From JAJEFO01 sp965208685 (GTDB lineage Bacteria > Pseudomonadota > Alphaproteobacteria > Rhodobacterales > Rhodobacteraceae), in contig CBDBPL010000007.1 of assembly GCA_965208685.1 (NCBI GenBank), positions 4,526,001 to 4,590,000 of the forward strand: a DNA stretch of 64,000 nt. The letters are read 5' to 3'. The stretch's first letter is position 1; every line of letters starts with the position of its first letter. The position numbers were made by a program, and so were the translations under genes. The notes under the pieces were generated by a model. That model was not told where the DNA came from. It did no database searches and was given only the letters and a program-made list of their open reading frames with translations. Shown here one piece after another: positions 25,624 to 35,403 of this stretch.

Positions 25624-26580
25624 TCAGGCCATCACGCCCGTCTCCGCCCGCGCGGCGTGGAGATTTTCGGCCAGGAGCTTCATGGCGGCCATGCGGACGG
25701 CGACGCCCATCTCGACCTGATCCTGGATGACGGAGTGGTTGATGTCGTCAGCGATGGTGCCGTCGATCTCGACTCCGCGGTTCATGGGGCCCGGATGCAT
25801 GACGATGGCGTCGTCCCTTGCGACTTTGAGCTTCTCGCCGTCCAGTCCAAATCGATGGTAGTACTCGCGCTCGGAGGGGATGAAGGCGCCGTCCATGCGC
25901 TCCCTCTGCAGGCGGAGCATCATGACGACGTCGGCGTCCTTGAGGCCGTCTTCCAGATTCGTGCACACCTCAACGCCCCATCCGGCTGCGCTGGCGGGCA
26001 TCAGCGTCGGCGGACCGACAAGCCTGATCCGGTTCTCCATCTTGCCAAGGAGCAGGATGTTCGATCTGGCGACGCGGGAATGCGAAATGTCGCCGCAGAT
26101 TGCAACCGTCAGCCGTTGGAGCCGCCCCTTCGCGCGTCGGATGGTCAACGCGTCAAGAAGCGCCTGTGTCGGGTGCTCGTGCCGGCCGTCGCCGGCGTTG
26201 ATCACTGCGCAATTGACCTTTTGCGCCAGCAAGCTCACTGCGCCGGAATTCGGGTGACGCACAACGAGCAGGTCCGGATGCATTGCATTGAGCGTGAGAG
26301 CGGTGTCGATGAGCGTCTCGCCCTTTTTGACCGACGATGACTGCATGTGCATGTTCATCACGTCCGCGCCGAGCCGCTTGCCAGCGATTTCGAAACTTGC
26401 CTGCGTGCGGGTCGAGTGTTCGAAAAACATGTTGATTTGCGTGAGCCCCGTGAGCGCGGTGTCGTGCTTCACGTCTCGGCGATTCAAGTCAACATAGGTG
26501 TCGGCCAGATCAAGAAGCGTGACTATCTCGTCCGGCCCGAGATGCTCGATGCCGAGGAGGTGGCGGGCGCGAAGACTCAT
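25624..26580 (-). CDS. pyrB: aspartate carbamoyltransferase catalytic subunit
   Basis: A 318-residue enzyme that joins carbamoyl phosphate and aspartate in pyrimidine synthesis. Motifs: FFEHSTRTQASFE (Ser56, Thr57, Arg58, Thr59 bind the phosphate), DGRHEHPTQALLD, and HPGPMNRGVEID. ATG 26580 (MSLRARHLLG) fits the family start; upstream in-frame codons are not homologous. No pyrC or pyrI is seen next to it. Length is standard for the catalytic chain. Confidence 0.96.
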   Translation of the reverse strand: MSLRARHLLGIEHLGPDEIVTLLDLADTYVDLNRRDVKHDTALTGLTQINMFFEHSTRTQASFEIAGKRLGADVMNMHMQSSSVKKGETLIDTALTLNAMHPDLLVVRHPNSGAVSLLAQKVNCAVINAGDGRHEHPTQALLDALTIRRAKGRLQRLTVAICGDISHSRVARSNILLLGKMENRIRLVGPPTLMPASAAGWGVEVCTNLEDGLKDADVVMMLRLQRERMDGAFIPSEREYYHRFGLDGEKLKVARDDAIVMHPGPMNRGVEIDGTIADDINHSVIQDQVEMGVAVRMAAMKLLAENLHAARAETGVMA

Positions 26581-26725
26581 GGGCGCCTTATAGTTTGGCT
26601 GCCGCCTTCGGGAAAGCCCTGCCGTGCGGCGCGCACTCGGCGGATGAAATGCCGCAGACCACGTCCGGAGCCGCATCTCCAGCGACCTTGGCCGCAGGCA
26701 TGGCCGGGTCCCGTGCCATGGACAG

Positions 26726-28096
26726 TCAGTAGCTGTACTCCGCGAATGCTCTCGTCGCGTCCCGGCCCCAATCGGTCTCGAACAGCCGGATCATTTCGTC
26801 AGCGAGCGTCTCGCCGGATTCAAGGGTCTCCTTCAAGGCACTGAGAAAGTGGGTTTCGTCCGGCAGGAGGCCGCCTGCCCCCTCCTGTGCCCGCGCCTTG
26901 AGACCGGCTTCTGCAATCTCGACGACTTCCAGCGCCAGGGCATGCATGCCGACGCCGCCCGCCTCGGCGGCAAGGCCGTCAACCGAGGCAGCAATCCGCA
27001 TCGCCTCTCGCATCTCCGCGTTCCAGGCCCTGACGATGTCCCAGGCCGCGTCAAGGGCGGTCTTGTCGTAGATCAGTCCGACCCAGAACGCGGGCAACGC
27101 GCAAAGGCGTCGCCAAGGTCCCCCGTCGGCACCGCGCATTTCGATGAACTTCTTGATGCGTGCCTCGGGGAAAATCGTCGTCAGGTGATCGGCCCAGTCG
27201 GACAGCATAGGGATCTCGCCCGGCAGCGCCGGCAGCCTGCCCTCCAGGAAGTCCCGGAAGGACTGGCCGAGCGCGTCAATGTAGACGCCGTCCCGGAAGA
27301 CGAAGTACATCGGCACATCCAGCGCATATTCCGCCCAAGTCTCGAATCCGAACCCCTCTTCGAAAACGAAGGGCAGCATGCCGGTTCGGTCGGGATCCAG
27401 GTCGCGCCAGATCCGGCTTCTCCAGCTCTTGTGGCCGTTGATCTCGCCGTGCAGGAACGGCGAATTCGCGAACAGTGCGGTTGCGACCGGTTGCAGGGCC
27501 AGCGCCACGCGCAGCTTTTGCACCATGTCCGCTTCGGATTCGAAGTCGAGGTTGACCTGCACGGTGCAGGTTCGCCGCATCATTTGCGTGCCGAGCGTTC
27601 CGACACGTTGCATGTAACCGTCCATCAGCCGGTAGCGGCCCTTGGGCATGAGAGGCATGTCCTCATGGGACCAGTGAGGAGCCGCTCCGAGGCCGATAAA
27701 GCCCGCACCAATTTCGTCGGCCACCGCACGCACCTCGCGCAGGTGCTCGTTCACTTCGTCGCATGTCTGGTGAATGTTCTCCAGCGGCGCACCCGAAAGC
27801 TCCAGCTGGCCGCCGGGCTCGAGCGAGATGTTCGCGCCTGCCTTGGCAAGGCCGATGATGTTGCCGCCCTCGTCGACGGGCGACCAGCCATACCTGTCGC
27901 GAAGGCCCTCGAGGATGGCCTTGATCGAGCGAGGGCCCTCGTAGGGCAGCGGCCCGAGCGTGTCCTTGCAGTAGCCGAACTTCTCGTGCTCGGTTCCGAT
28001 GCGCCACTCTTCCCGTGGCTTGCAGCCCGAGGCAAGGTACTCGACCAGCTGCTCGCGCCTTTCGACCGGACCGCCGCCCGTCTGCGGAATGGACAT
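26726..28096 (-). CDS. gshA: glutamate-cysteine ligase, plant/alphaproteobacterial type
   Basis: A 456-residue ATP-dependent ligase making gamma-glutamylcysteine, the first step of glutathione synthesis. Family hallmarks: WRIGTEHEKFGYCKD, SLEPGGQLELSGAPLENIHQ, MMRRTCTVQVNLDFESEADM and ARIKKFIEMRGADGGPWRR. ATG 28096 (MSIPQTGG) is the familiar start; a GTG four codons upstream is possible but lacks a ribosome site. Nearby genes are pyrB and a small membrane protein. It may serve the exported phytochelatin-synthase-like protein with glutathione. Confidence 0.96.
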   Translation of the reverse strand: MSIPQTGGGPVERREQLVEYLASGCKPREEWRIGTEHEKFGYCKDTLGPLPYEGPRSIKAILEGLRDRYGWSPVDEGGNIIGLAKAGANISLEPGGQLELSGAPLENIHQTCDEVNEHLREVRAVADEIGAGFIGLGAAPHWSHEDMPLMPKGRYRLMDGYMQRVGTLGTQMMRRTCTVQVNLDFESEADMVQKLRVALALQPVATALFANSPFLHGEINGHKSWRSRIWRDLDPDRTGMLPFVFEEGFGFETWAEYALDVPMYFVFRDGVYIDALGQSFRDFLEGRLPALPGEIPMLSDWADHLTTIFPEARIKKFIEMRGADGGPWRRLCALPAFWVGLIYDKTALDAAWDIVRAWNAEMREAMRIAASVDGLAAEAGGVGMHALALEVVEIAEAGLKARAQEGAGGLLPDETHFLSALKETLESGETLADEMIRLFETDWGRDATRAFAEYSY

Positions 28097-28152
28097 TGCG
28101 TTGCTCACGTCGACAAGTCAGGGCTGCTGACTTGCCCGAATTCGCGCTTGTG

Positions 28153-28680
28153 TCAATCCGGCTCCTTGGCGACGGCTTCCCAAACGATCTGCTCCCGGTC
28201 CGCATCCGGACCAGATACGCGGATTGCGGCATCGAGGTCTGCGCCAGGCAGGGCGGTAAGGGCGTCGAAGAGCGCCGCCCCGTTGCCCACGTCTCCCGAA
28301 ATCGTCAGTCGTTGTCCGTGAAGGTCGGTGAATTCCCAGAAGAAGTCCGGACCTGTCGAGCTCCGGGAGCCGGGGCGCACCTTGACCCTGACGAGATCGT
28401 CGATCGAAATCGCTCCTCCTCCAAGCGAGCTGAAATACGTGATCTGGCGTTCGTCGACTTCGACCCTGCCAGCGCCGGTGCCGCGGTCAGGACGACGGGC
28501 CCTCCGCACGCCCTCGATGAACAGCGCCGCACATACAAGGGCCGCCGCATAGGACAGGCCCCGAACCAGCCCGCTCGTCAAGGCTGCCGCCTGAAGGGAG
28601 CCGAGCAGGACAATGCCCGAGAGAATCGCTTCCTGCCACCTGAGCAGGAAGGCTCTTGCCTCTGGTCGGATCATGCTCAA
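28153..28680 (-). CDS. small membrane protein, unknown
   Basis: A 175-residue protein with two hydrophobic spans near residues 18-35 and 40-60, then a soluble domain (VEVDERQITYFSSLGGGAIS and IDDLVRVKVRPG). The soluble part resembles short PH-like domains of conserved alphaproteobacterial membrane proteins, but I cannot name a family with confidence. The TTG at 28680 is chosen because AAGGAG lies 7 bases upstream of it and 13 bases from the ATG two codons later. Located between rsmE and gshA on the same strand. Confidence 0.75.
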   Translation of the reverse strand: MSMIRPEARAFLLRWQEAILSGIVLLGSLQAAALTSGLVRGLSYAAALVCAALFIEGVRRARRPDRGTGAGRVEVDERQITYFSSLGGGAISIDDLVRVKVRPGSRSSTGPDFFWEFTDLHGQRLTISGDVGNGAALFDALTALPGADLDAAIRVSGPDADREQIVWEAVAKEPD

Positions 28681-28851
28681 GAGACGTCTCCTTTCACGGG
28701 TCGGATCTTCCGCCGTTCCACGCCATCCACGCCGACAATGCCGAGCCCAAGCGTCCCCGAATTCCCGCAGCGGGTCCAGTCCCGGACCGGTCGAGACCCG
28801 GAGAAATGCCCTTCGGCGCCGGCAGCGTGTCCGTGCAAGTCCGGACCTGCG

Positions 28852-29574
28852 TCACTTCCAGTCGCCCAGGCTTGACTGCCAGAGCGTCATTGCCGCGACC
28901 GCTGCCGTGTCGGCACGCAGCACGCGTGGTCCCAGCGAAACCCCAACCGCCTGCGGCATCGCGCCGATCATGCCGCGTTCCGCCTCGGAAAACCCGCCTT
29001 CCGGACCAATCAGGATGGCCCAAGGGCCAGCGGCTCCCGGCAGGTCGACTCCCTTGCCCGCGAGCGTCTCGTCGCAGAACATCAACCGGCGGCTCTCGGG
29101 CCACGTCGCCAGGATTCGTGCGAGCGCCGACATCTCCTCCACGCGGGGCACGCTGGTCCCGCCGCATTGCTCCACTGCTTCAATGGCATGGGCTTGAAGC
29201 CGGTCTCTCCGAATCCTCTCGGCATCGGTGAACTCGGTTCGGACTGGCACGATGCGGGCCGCACCCATTTCCGCGGCCTTTTCCACAATGAAGTCCGTAC
29301 GGGCCTTCTTGATCGGTGCAAAGAGGAGCCAGAGGTCGGGCGGATGCCGCTGACCGGCGCTCCGGATTCGGCACAAGAGCGTCCCGTTCCGCTTGCCGGC
29401 GTCAGCAACTTCCGCTTCCCACTCGCCGTCACTGCCGTTGAAGACGGAGACAGGATCCCCGACTGCCAAGCGCATGACCGAGAACAGGTAGTGTGCCTGG
29501 CCACGTGCAAGCGCGATCGATTGCCCCTCGCCCAGCGGGTGCTCTACATATATCCTGACTTTTGCGCGTTTCAT
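28852..29574 (-). CDS. rsmE: 16S rRNA m3U1498 methyltransferase
   Basis: A 240-residue SPOUT-family methyltransferase. The N-terminal PUA-like part has QAHYLFSVMRLAVGDPVSVF. The knot region has AILIGPEGGFSEAERG and SLGPRVLRADTAAVAAM, the SAM-binding signature. It methylates U1498 in 16S rRNA. ATG 29574 (MKRAKVRIY) is chosen; ATG 29586 is in frame. The gene starts 12 bases from the divergent ubiA start, so each promoter lies inside the other's coding sequence. Confidence 0.95.
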   Translation of the reverse strand: MKRAKVRIYVEHPLGEGQSIALARGQAHYLFSVMRLAVGDPVSVFNGSDGEWEAEVADAGKRNGTLLCRIRSAGQRHPPDLWLLFAPIKKARTDFIVEKAAEMGAARIVPVRTEFTDAERIRRDRLQAHAIEAVEQCGGTSVPRVEEMSALARILATWPESRRLMFCDETLAGKGVDLPGAAGPWAILIGPEGGFSEAERGMIGAMPQAVGVSLGPRVLRADTAAVAAMTLWQSSLGDWK

Positions 29575-29586
29575 GGCTGGGATCAT

Positions 29587-30543
29587 ATGGCCGAAGGGGC
29601 ACCAGGCGGGCAAGTGGCAGATGCGGTTCCGGGCAACTGGGTCGATCGCTGGGCGCCGTCGGCGACGCGCCCTTACCTGCGGCTCAGCAGGGCAGACCGG
29701 CCAATTGGAACCTGGCTTCTCCTGTTGCCCTGCTGGTGGGGACTTGGCGCGGCTTCGCTGCACCTGGGAACGCAGATCCTGCAGCATGCGTGGATCGGCA
29801 TCGGGTGCGCCATCGGGGCATGGTTGATGCGTGGGGCCGGATGCACGTGGAACGACATTGCTGACCGAAAGTTCGACGCCGAGGTTGAGCGCACCCGTTC
29901 GCGGCCAATTCCTTCGGGACAGATCTCGGTGAGCCGGGCAGCAGCCTGGATGACGGTGCAGGCGCTGGCGGCATTGCTTGTTCTCCTGACGTTCGGGAGT
30001 GCGGCCATCCTCTTGGGTCTCGCATCCTTGGTCCTGGTGCTGATCTACCCGTTCGCCAAGCGGTTTACCTGGTGGCCGCAGGTCTTTCTGGGACTTGCAT
30101 TCAACTGGGGCGCGCTCCTGGCCTGGGCGGCCGTCACGGGGACCCTTGAGTGGCCAGCCCTTGCAATCTACGTCGCCGGAATTGCCTGGACCCTGTTCTA
30201 TGACACGATTTACGCCCTGCAAGACCGAAGAGACGACGCGGTTATCGGCGTGAAGTCGACGGCGCGGCTCTTTGGCGCCGAGACACGACGCTGGCTGAAT
30301 CGCTTCCTTGTCGCGTCAACCGCCGTTCTCGGCATTGGCTTCGTCGGCTCCATCCGACCCGATGAAGGCATTCTGCAGCCGGGATTCGTGCTGGCCGGAA
30401 CGCTCGCGTTTGGACTGCACCTGGTTTGGCAGGTCGCACGGCTGGAAGTCGGCAATCCCGAGCTATGCCTGAAGCTCTTTCGGGCAAATCGTGATGCGGG
30501 GCTGATTCCGGTTCTCTTCCTGTGCGTGGCATCATTCCTTTGA
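29587..30543 (+). CDS. ubiA: 4-hydroxybenzoate polyprenyltransferase
   Basis: A 318-residue membrane prenyltransferase of ubiquinone synthesis. The first Asp-rich motif is NDIADRKFDAEVERTRSRP and the second is YDTIYALQDRRDD. The rest is a series of hydrophobic spans. ATG 29587 is the first Met and lies directly next to the divergent rsmE start. UbiA attaches the isoprenoid tail to 4-hydroxybenzoate in the inner membrane. Confidence 0.95.
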   Translation: MAEGAPGGQVADAVPGNWVDRWAPSATRPYLRLSRADRPIGTWLLLLPCWWGLGAASLHLGTQILQHAWIGIGCAIGAWLMRGAGCTWNDIADRKFDAEVERTRSRPIPSGQISVSRAAAWMTVQALAALLVLLTFGSAAILLGLASLVLVLIYPFAKRFTWWPQVFLGLAFNWGALLAWAAVTGTLEWPALAIYVAGIAWTLFYDTIYALQDRRDDAVIGVKSTARLFGAETRRWLNRFLVASTAVLGIGFVGSIRPDEGILQPGFVLAGTLAFGLHLVWQVARLEVGNPELCLKLFRANRDAGLIPVLFLCVASFL

Positions 30544-30581
30544 TTGATTGCGCGAGGTCGAGCCGAACATTACAAGGAAAC

Positions 30582-32501
30582 ATGACCTTTCGGTGGATCG
30601 TCTTACGCCTGCGCTCCATCCCGCATCTGCTGGCGTTGGCTGCAGGCGCAGGTCTGTGCCTTGCGGCTGCGGTCTGGGCCAGGAATCTTGTCGAGGCGCG
30701 GACGCTGAGAAGCATTGACGCCGGGCTGTCGCAATCGGGCCATGAATGGACAGTCGTCCAGATTGACGGCCTGCATGTCACCTTGAGCGGCGTTGCTCCG
30801 GACGAGGCGACGCGATTTGCCGCGCTTTCGACCGCTGGCCGGGCTGCCAGTTCTGCGCGCATCATGGACCGAATGGAAGTTGCCGACCCGTTGGCAATCC
30901 AGCCTCCCGGGTTCTCGATCGAGATCCTGCGCTACGACAGCGGCGTTTCGCTTGCCGGTCTCGTGCCGTCGTCGATGGATGTCGAAAGCGTCTTGAAGAG
31001 GGTCCGGGAGCAGGTGAATGGCGCGCCGGTCTCGGATTCGCTCGGAGCCTTTGACCTCGAACCGGCTGACGGCTGGCATCGTGCCGTGAATTTCGGAATT
31101 GAGGCACTCGGCGTCTTGCCTCGCGCGAAAGTGTCGATCACGGCGTCGCGGGTCTCGATCGATGCCGCGGCCGAGGATGCCGATGACAAGCGCAAGCTGG
31201 AACGGCAACTGCGTCGGGATGCGCCATCAGGCCTGGAGCTTGCCTTGAACATCTCCGCGCCGCGCCCGGTCGCGGCGCCATTCACGCTCAGGTTCCTGAT
31301 CGACGGCGACGGCGCGCGATTCGATGCCTGCTCCGCTGACAGCGAGGCGGCGCGAGACGCGATCCTCGAAGCGGCGAGACGCGCGGGACTTGGCGAGGAT
31401 GCGACATGCATCCTGGCCCTGGGAACGCCTTCGACCCGATGGGGCGAGGCGGCGGTGGCTGGAATTGGCGCCGTCGCCGAAATTGGCGGAGGCACGTTCA
31501 CCATGTCCAATGCCGATGTCACGCTGACAGCGAAGGCGAGCACGCCGCGACCACGATTCGAACGTGTCTCGGCGGAGCTTGTGGAGGCCCTGCCACCGGT
31601 CTTCTCGTTGAAGGCGGTTCTGCCCGAGGAAGGCGCGCAGGGCGAGGAACGACACTTGCCGGAGTTCACGGCAACCCTTTCGCCAGAAGGACATGTTCAG
31701 CTTCGCGGACAGCTTGGAAGCGATTCGACGCGTGCGGCTGTCGAGAGTCTTGCTGTCGCCCATTTTGGGAGCGATCAGGTGCATTCGGCGCCAGGCCCGG
31801 ACCAGGACTTGCCGAGCGGATGGACGCAGCGCGTGCTGGCGGCGTTGGAGTCAATGCAGTTTCTGAGCAATGGGATCGTGAACGTGACTGCCGACAAGGT
31901 CACGATTGCCGGCAATGCGGCATTCGAGGACGCGCAGTCCGCGATCACGGGCGTTCTTTCGGACAGGTTGGGGGGAGGTGCGACCTATGAACTTGACGTC
32001 ACGTATGTCAAGGTCAGCGACCCGCAGATCGTGATGCCGACGCCCGAGGAATGCTTGGCACGGATAAGCGAAGCGGCCGAAAGGAAGAAGATCACCTTCA
32101 ACCCGTCGTCCAGCACCTTCGACGACGATGCCGCCGAAACCATAGATGCAATTGCGGACGCTTTTCGCGAGTGCGAGGGAATCAGGGTCGAGATCAGCGG
32201 CCACACCGACAGCCAGGGTCGTGAGACCATGAACCAGCGGCTGAGCCAGGCACGCGCGGACGCGGTTCTGAATGCAATCCTGGCGCGACGCGTGCTGGGT
32301 ACCGGCCTGGTTGCGAAGGGCTATGGCGAGAGCCGGCCCGTGGCGGACAACGACACCGCAGAAGGGCGGGAAGCGAACCGTCGGATCGAGTTCCGCCTGA
32401 TCGGCACATCAGGAGACCTGACGGACTTGTCCGGGCACGGGGCGGAGATCTTGGAAGACGATGACGTCATCGAAGCAAGGGACGGAGGAGGCACGGAATG
32501 A
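30582..32501 (+). CDS. OmpA-family peptidoglycan-binding protein
   Basis: A 639-residue protein with an N-terminal membrane anchor (SIPHLLALAAGAGLCLAAAV) and repeated BON-like segments (e.g. VTLSGVAPDEATRFAALSTA). A C-terminal OmpA domain follows (FNPSSSTFDDDAAETIDAIA, ISGHTDSQGRETMNQRLSQA, GYGESRPVADN). The OmpA part should bind peptidoglycan non-covalently and tie the envelope together. ATG 30582 has AAGGA 4 bases upstream. It overlaps the next gene by four bases, so the two are a unit. Such proteins are common in Rhodobacterales; no precise role is known to me. Confidence 0.9.
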   Translation: MTFRWIVLRLRSIPHLLALAAGAGLCLAAAVWARNLVEARTLRSIDAGLSQSGHEWTVVQIDGLHVTLSGVAPDEATRFAALSTAGRAASSARIMDRMEVADPLAIQPPGFSIEILRYDSGVSLAGLVPSSMDVESVLKRVREQVNGAPVSDSLGAFDLEPADGWHRAVNFGIEALGVLPRAKVSITASRVSIDAAAEDADDKRKLERQLRRDAPSGLELALNISAPRPVAAPFTLRFLIDGDGARFDACSADSEAARDAILEAARRAGLGEDATCILALGTPSTRWGEAAVAGIGAVAEIGGGTFTMSNADVTLTAKASTPRPRFERVSAELVEALPPVFSLKAVLPEEGAQGEERHLPEFTATLSPEGHVQLRGQLGSDSTRAAVESLAVAHFGSDQVHSAPGPDQDLPSGWTQRVLAALESMQFLSNGIVNVTADKVTIAGNAAFEDAQSAITGVLSDRLGGGATYELDVTYVKVSDPQIVMPTPEECLARISEAAERKKITFNPSSSTFDDDAAETIDAIADAFRECEGIRVEISGHTDSQGRETMNQRLSQARADAVLNAILARRVLGTGLVAKGYGESRPVADNDTAEGREANRRIEFRLIGTSGDLTDLSGHGAEILEDDDVIEARDGGGTE

Positions 32502-32827
32502 GCGGAAACGAGTTCATTGCCGTCACGGCGGTCATCCTGTTCATGGCATTCCTTGTGGGCTGGTTCACCCGTTGGCTGGTCACGCGGCTCACGCAGTCCA
32601 CCCTGTCCGACATGAGTGAGGTGGACACGCTGGCGGAGGCGTTGCACCAGGCCGAATTGGAGCGGGACAATGTCCAGGAGCTGCTCAGGCGGCGTGAAGA
32701 GGAACACAAGAACGAGCTGAACCAGGTCTTGGCCGAACTGAGCACGGCCATGGACGGTCTCAGGGACTCAAGGCGCGAGTCGGAGGAGCTTCGGGCACAT
32801 GTCGAACGGGCGGGCGATCAGTCCTGA
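32498..32827 (+). CDS. small membrane coiled-coil protein
   Basis: A 109-residue protein with one TM helix (about 8-28, AVTAVILFMAFLVGWFTRWL) and then a long Glu/Arg-rich coiled coil (about 40-105). Its ATGA overlaps the stop of the OmpA-family gene, so they are probably translated together and act in the same envelope structure. I do not recognise a named family. Confidence 0.8.
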   Translation: MSGNEFIAVTAVILFMAFLVGWFTRWLVTRLTQSTLSDMSEVDTLAEALHQAELERDNVQELLRRREEEHKNELNQVLAELSTAMDGLRDSRRESEELRAHVERAGDQS

Positions 32828-32950
32828 CGTGAACGAACCCTCGATGCAGTGCAGCACTGCGTCGGCAAGGCAGCGACACCGAATTGCCGAAATCGCAGCG
32901 TGCCGCGAGTGACGCATGTCCGAGTCCGCATGCCCGTTGCTGCCTCTTGT

Positions 32951-34726
32951 TCACAGCGGCCAGACGATCAGGATCATCGGAACCGAGACAACCAGCACCA
33001 GGATTTCAAGCGGCAGGCCCATCCGCCAGTAGTCGCCAAAGTGATAGCCGCCCGGTCCCAGGATGATCGTGTTGTTCTTGTGGCCGACAGGCGTGAGGAA
33101 CGCGCATGATGCGGCGACCGCGACCGCCATGAGCCACGCATCCGGGTTCGTCTCCGTGGCCGCCGCAACGCCCAGCGCAACCGGCGCGGCAATCAGCGTC
33201 GTCGCGACGTTGTTCAGAAAGTCCGACAGGGTCATGGTCACGATCATCAGCACGACAAGCGCGGCCCAAGGCGGGAACCCTTGAGTTGCCGCCAGGATTA
33301 GCCCGGCGATCAATTCCGCCCCGCCGACCGCCTCGAACGCCTCGGCGAGGGGTACCAGGCTCGCGAGGAGCACGATGACCTTCCACTCGATGGATTCGTA
33401 GACCTCGCGGCCCGTGACGAGCCCGACACCGACAAAGCCGACCACCGCCGCCGCAAGGGCGACCGGCAAGGGTGCCCAGCCTGCCACGGCAGAGGCGATG
33501 GCGACGAGAAAGATGCCGATCGAAAGCCAGGCCTTCGAGCGCTGAACGACCGGCGTTTCGCGGCCCTCGAGCGGCAACACGCCCATCCAGGTTGCCGCCT
33601 CTGCATTCCGCTCCGGTGTGCCCAGCAGCAGGAGGACGTCGCCGGGCTTGATCGCAAGGAGACGGACGCGATCTCGGAAGCGTCGCCCGTTGCGGGACAC
33701 GCCCAGGAGCGTGACCGCGTGCCGATGAAGGAGCTTCAGGCTGCGCGCCGTCCTGCCCGCGATCCGCGCACCCTCCGGCACGATCGCCTCGGTAAGCGCG
33801 AGGCCGCCGGATGCCATGCTCCCTGTGTGCTTTTCCGAACCCGCGAACTCAAGCTCGCCCTGTCCCATGAACGCCTCGATGGCACCAGGCTCACCCTCGA
33901 CGACGATGAAGTCGCCGGGTCGGACTTCCTGCCTGGCCGCCAGGCCAGGCTGACGACGCCCGCCGCGAACGAGGCCGAGGACGTGAACGTCGTGCTCATC
34001 GGCGAGCGGATAGAAGTCTCTCACGGTCAGGTCCTTCTCGTCGAAACTCTCGCCGACCCGCAGTTCCGCGACGTAACGGCCCGGCGCGGATTCGCGCTCG
34101 TTTCCCCATGCGCCGTCCCGTTGGGGCAGCAGCCGCCAGCCCAGAAGTGACACGAACGTGATTCCGGCGGCCGCGACCGCCAGCCCGACCGGGGCGAAGT
34201 CGAACATGCCGAACGGCGCGCCAAGCGCTTCCTGGCGGTATCCGGCAATGACGATGTTGGGAGGCGTTCCGATCAGAGTGATCATTCCGCCCAGGATGGT
34301 GGCGAACGAAAGGGGCATCAGCGACCGGGAGAGGGCGCGCCTGGCCTTCGTCGCGGTCTCGGAATCCAGCGGCATCAGCAGCGCGAGCGCGGCAACGTTG
34401 TTGATCACCGCGGAAACGGCCGCACCGACAACGGCCATGACCGCAATGTGCATCGGCAGGGGCCGCTCGCTGTCGAGAAGCCTGGCGGCAAGCTTCTCGA
34501 TGGCGCCCGACCCGATGAGGCCGCGCGAGATCACCAGGACCAGCGCTATGACTGCCACGGCGGAATGCCCGAAACCGGAAAACACCTCCTCCCGGGGCAC
34601 GAGACCGATCGAGGCAGCCAGAACCAGCGCTCCGAAAGCCACGAGGTCGTATCGGACGCGCCCCCAGGCCAGCATGGCGAAGAGCACGGCAAAAATGGCG
34701 AGAATCAGGGCCTGGTCTTCAGGCAA
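32951..34726 (-). CDS. SLC13/DASS-type transporter with internal TrkA-C domains
   Basis: A 591-residue membrane protein with two blocks of spans enclosing two RCK_C/TrkA-C-type soluble domains (about 205-370, e.g. VRPGDFIVVEGEPGAIEAFM and IKPGDVLLLLGTPERNAE). Motifs at the pores are NNVAALALLMP, GTPPNIVIAG, LNNVATTLIAAPVAL and TPVGHKNNTIILGPGGY. This layout is typical of sodium:anion symporters annotated for sulfate, citrate or other dicarboxylates; the substrate is not deducible. ATG 34726 follows aroQ by one base, so the genes form an operon. Confidence 0.9.
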   Translation of the reverse strand: MPEDQALILAIFAVLFAMLAWGRVRYDLVAFGALVLAASIGLVPREEVFSGFGHSAVAVIALVLVISRGLIGSGAIEKLAARLLDSERPLPMHIAVMAVVGAAVSAVINNVAALALLMPLDSETATKARRALSRSLMPLSFATILGGMITLIGTPPNIVIAGYRQEALGAPFGMFDFAPVGLAVAAAGITFVSLLGWRLLPQRDGAWGNERESAPGRYVAELRVGESFDEKDLTVRDFYPLADEHDVHVLGLVRGGRRQPGLAARQEVRPGDFIVVEGEPGAIEAFMGQGELEFAGSEKHTGSMASGGLALTEAIVPEGARIAGRTARSLKLLHRHAVTLLGVSRNGRRFRDRVRLLAIKPGDVLLLLGTPERNAEAATWMGVLPLEGRETPVVQRSKAWLSIGIFLVAIASAVAGWAPLPVALAAAVVGFVGVGLVTGREVYESIEWKVIVLLASLVPLAEAFEAVGGAELIAGLILAATQGFPPWAALVVLMIVTMTLSDFLNNVATTLIAAPVALGVAAATETNPDAWLMAVAVAASCAFLTPVGHKNNTIILGPGGYHFGDYWRMGLPLEILVLVVSVPMILIVWPL

Positions 34727-34727
34727 C

Positions 34728-35177
34728 TCAAGTCACCGCATCGGACAGGCATGCACAGATCCGTTGCACGGCGAACCTGTAGCCGGCCGTCCCGCAACCG
34801 ACGATGACTGCGTCGGCGCGGCCGGAAACGTAGGAGCTGTGCCGGAACTCCTCGCGGGCATGGATGTTCGAGAGATGCACCTCTGCAACCGGACCCTCGA
34901 ACATGTTGAGTGCATCCAGAATGGCGATGGATGTGTGCGAATAGGCGCCAGCATTTATGACGATGGCGGCATGGCTGTTCCGGGCCTCGTGAATCCATTC
35001 CACAAGCTCGCCTTCGTGATTCGACTGGCGCAGTTCGGTCTCTTGGCCGAACGGCGCGGCCGCCTCGGCGCACAGGCTTGCGATGTCCTCAAGCGTCTCG
35101 TTCCCGTAGATTTCGGGCTGCCTCTCGCCCAGGAGGTTCAGGTTCGGGCCGTTCAGGATCAGGATCGTCTTTGCCAT
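34728..35177 (-). CDS. aroQ: 3-dehydroquinate dehydratase, type II
   Basis: A 149-residue enzyme of the shikimate pathway, standard length for type II. Motifs are LNGPNLNLLGERQPEIYG with the catalytic Tyr, the flexible loop around RQSNHEGELVEWIHEA, INAGAYSHTSIAILDAL and EVHLSNIHAREEFRHSS. ATG 35177 with GGAGG just upstream. Divergent from gyrB. Confidence 0.96.
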   Translation of the reverse strand: MAKTILILNGPNLNLLGERQPEIYGNETLEDIASLCAEAAAPFGQETELRQSNHEGELVEWIHEARNSHAAIVINAGAYSHTSIAILDALNMFEGPVAEVHLSNIHAREEFRHSSYVSGRADAVIVGCGTAGYRFAVQRICACLSDAVT

Positions 35178-35403
35178 GTGCCCTCCTAACCCAAGTCGGC
35201 GGCATTGGACAATTGACCGGCGACAATTTCACGCAACGTGCGTTGCGTCGACGAGACAGCCCGGTCCCTCGCATCTTCGGAGAACCAGCAGCGGACTAGG
35301 GCGGTGGCCTTCCGGATCCCGGAGGACGCGCTCCAAGCCTTGGAATGGCGGTCGCGCGGCCTGGATTTCCGTGAATCGGGATGGCTGCCGCGTGCAAGGC
35401 GCC

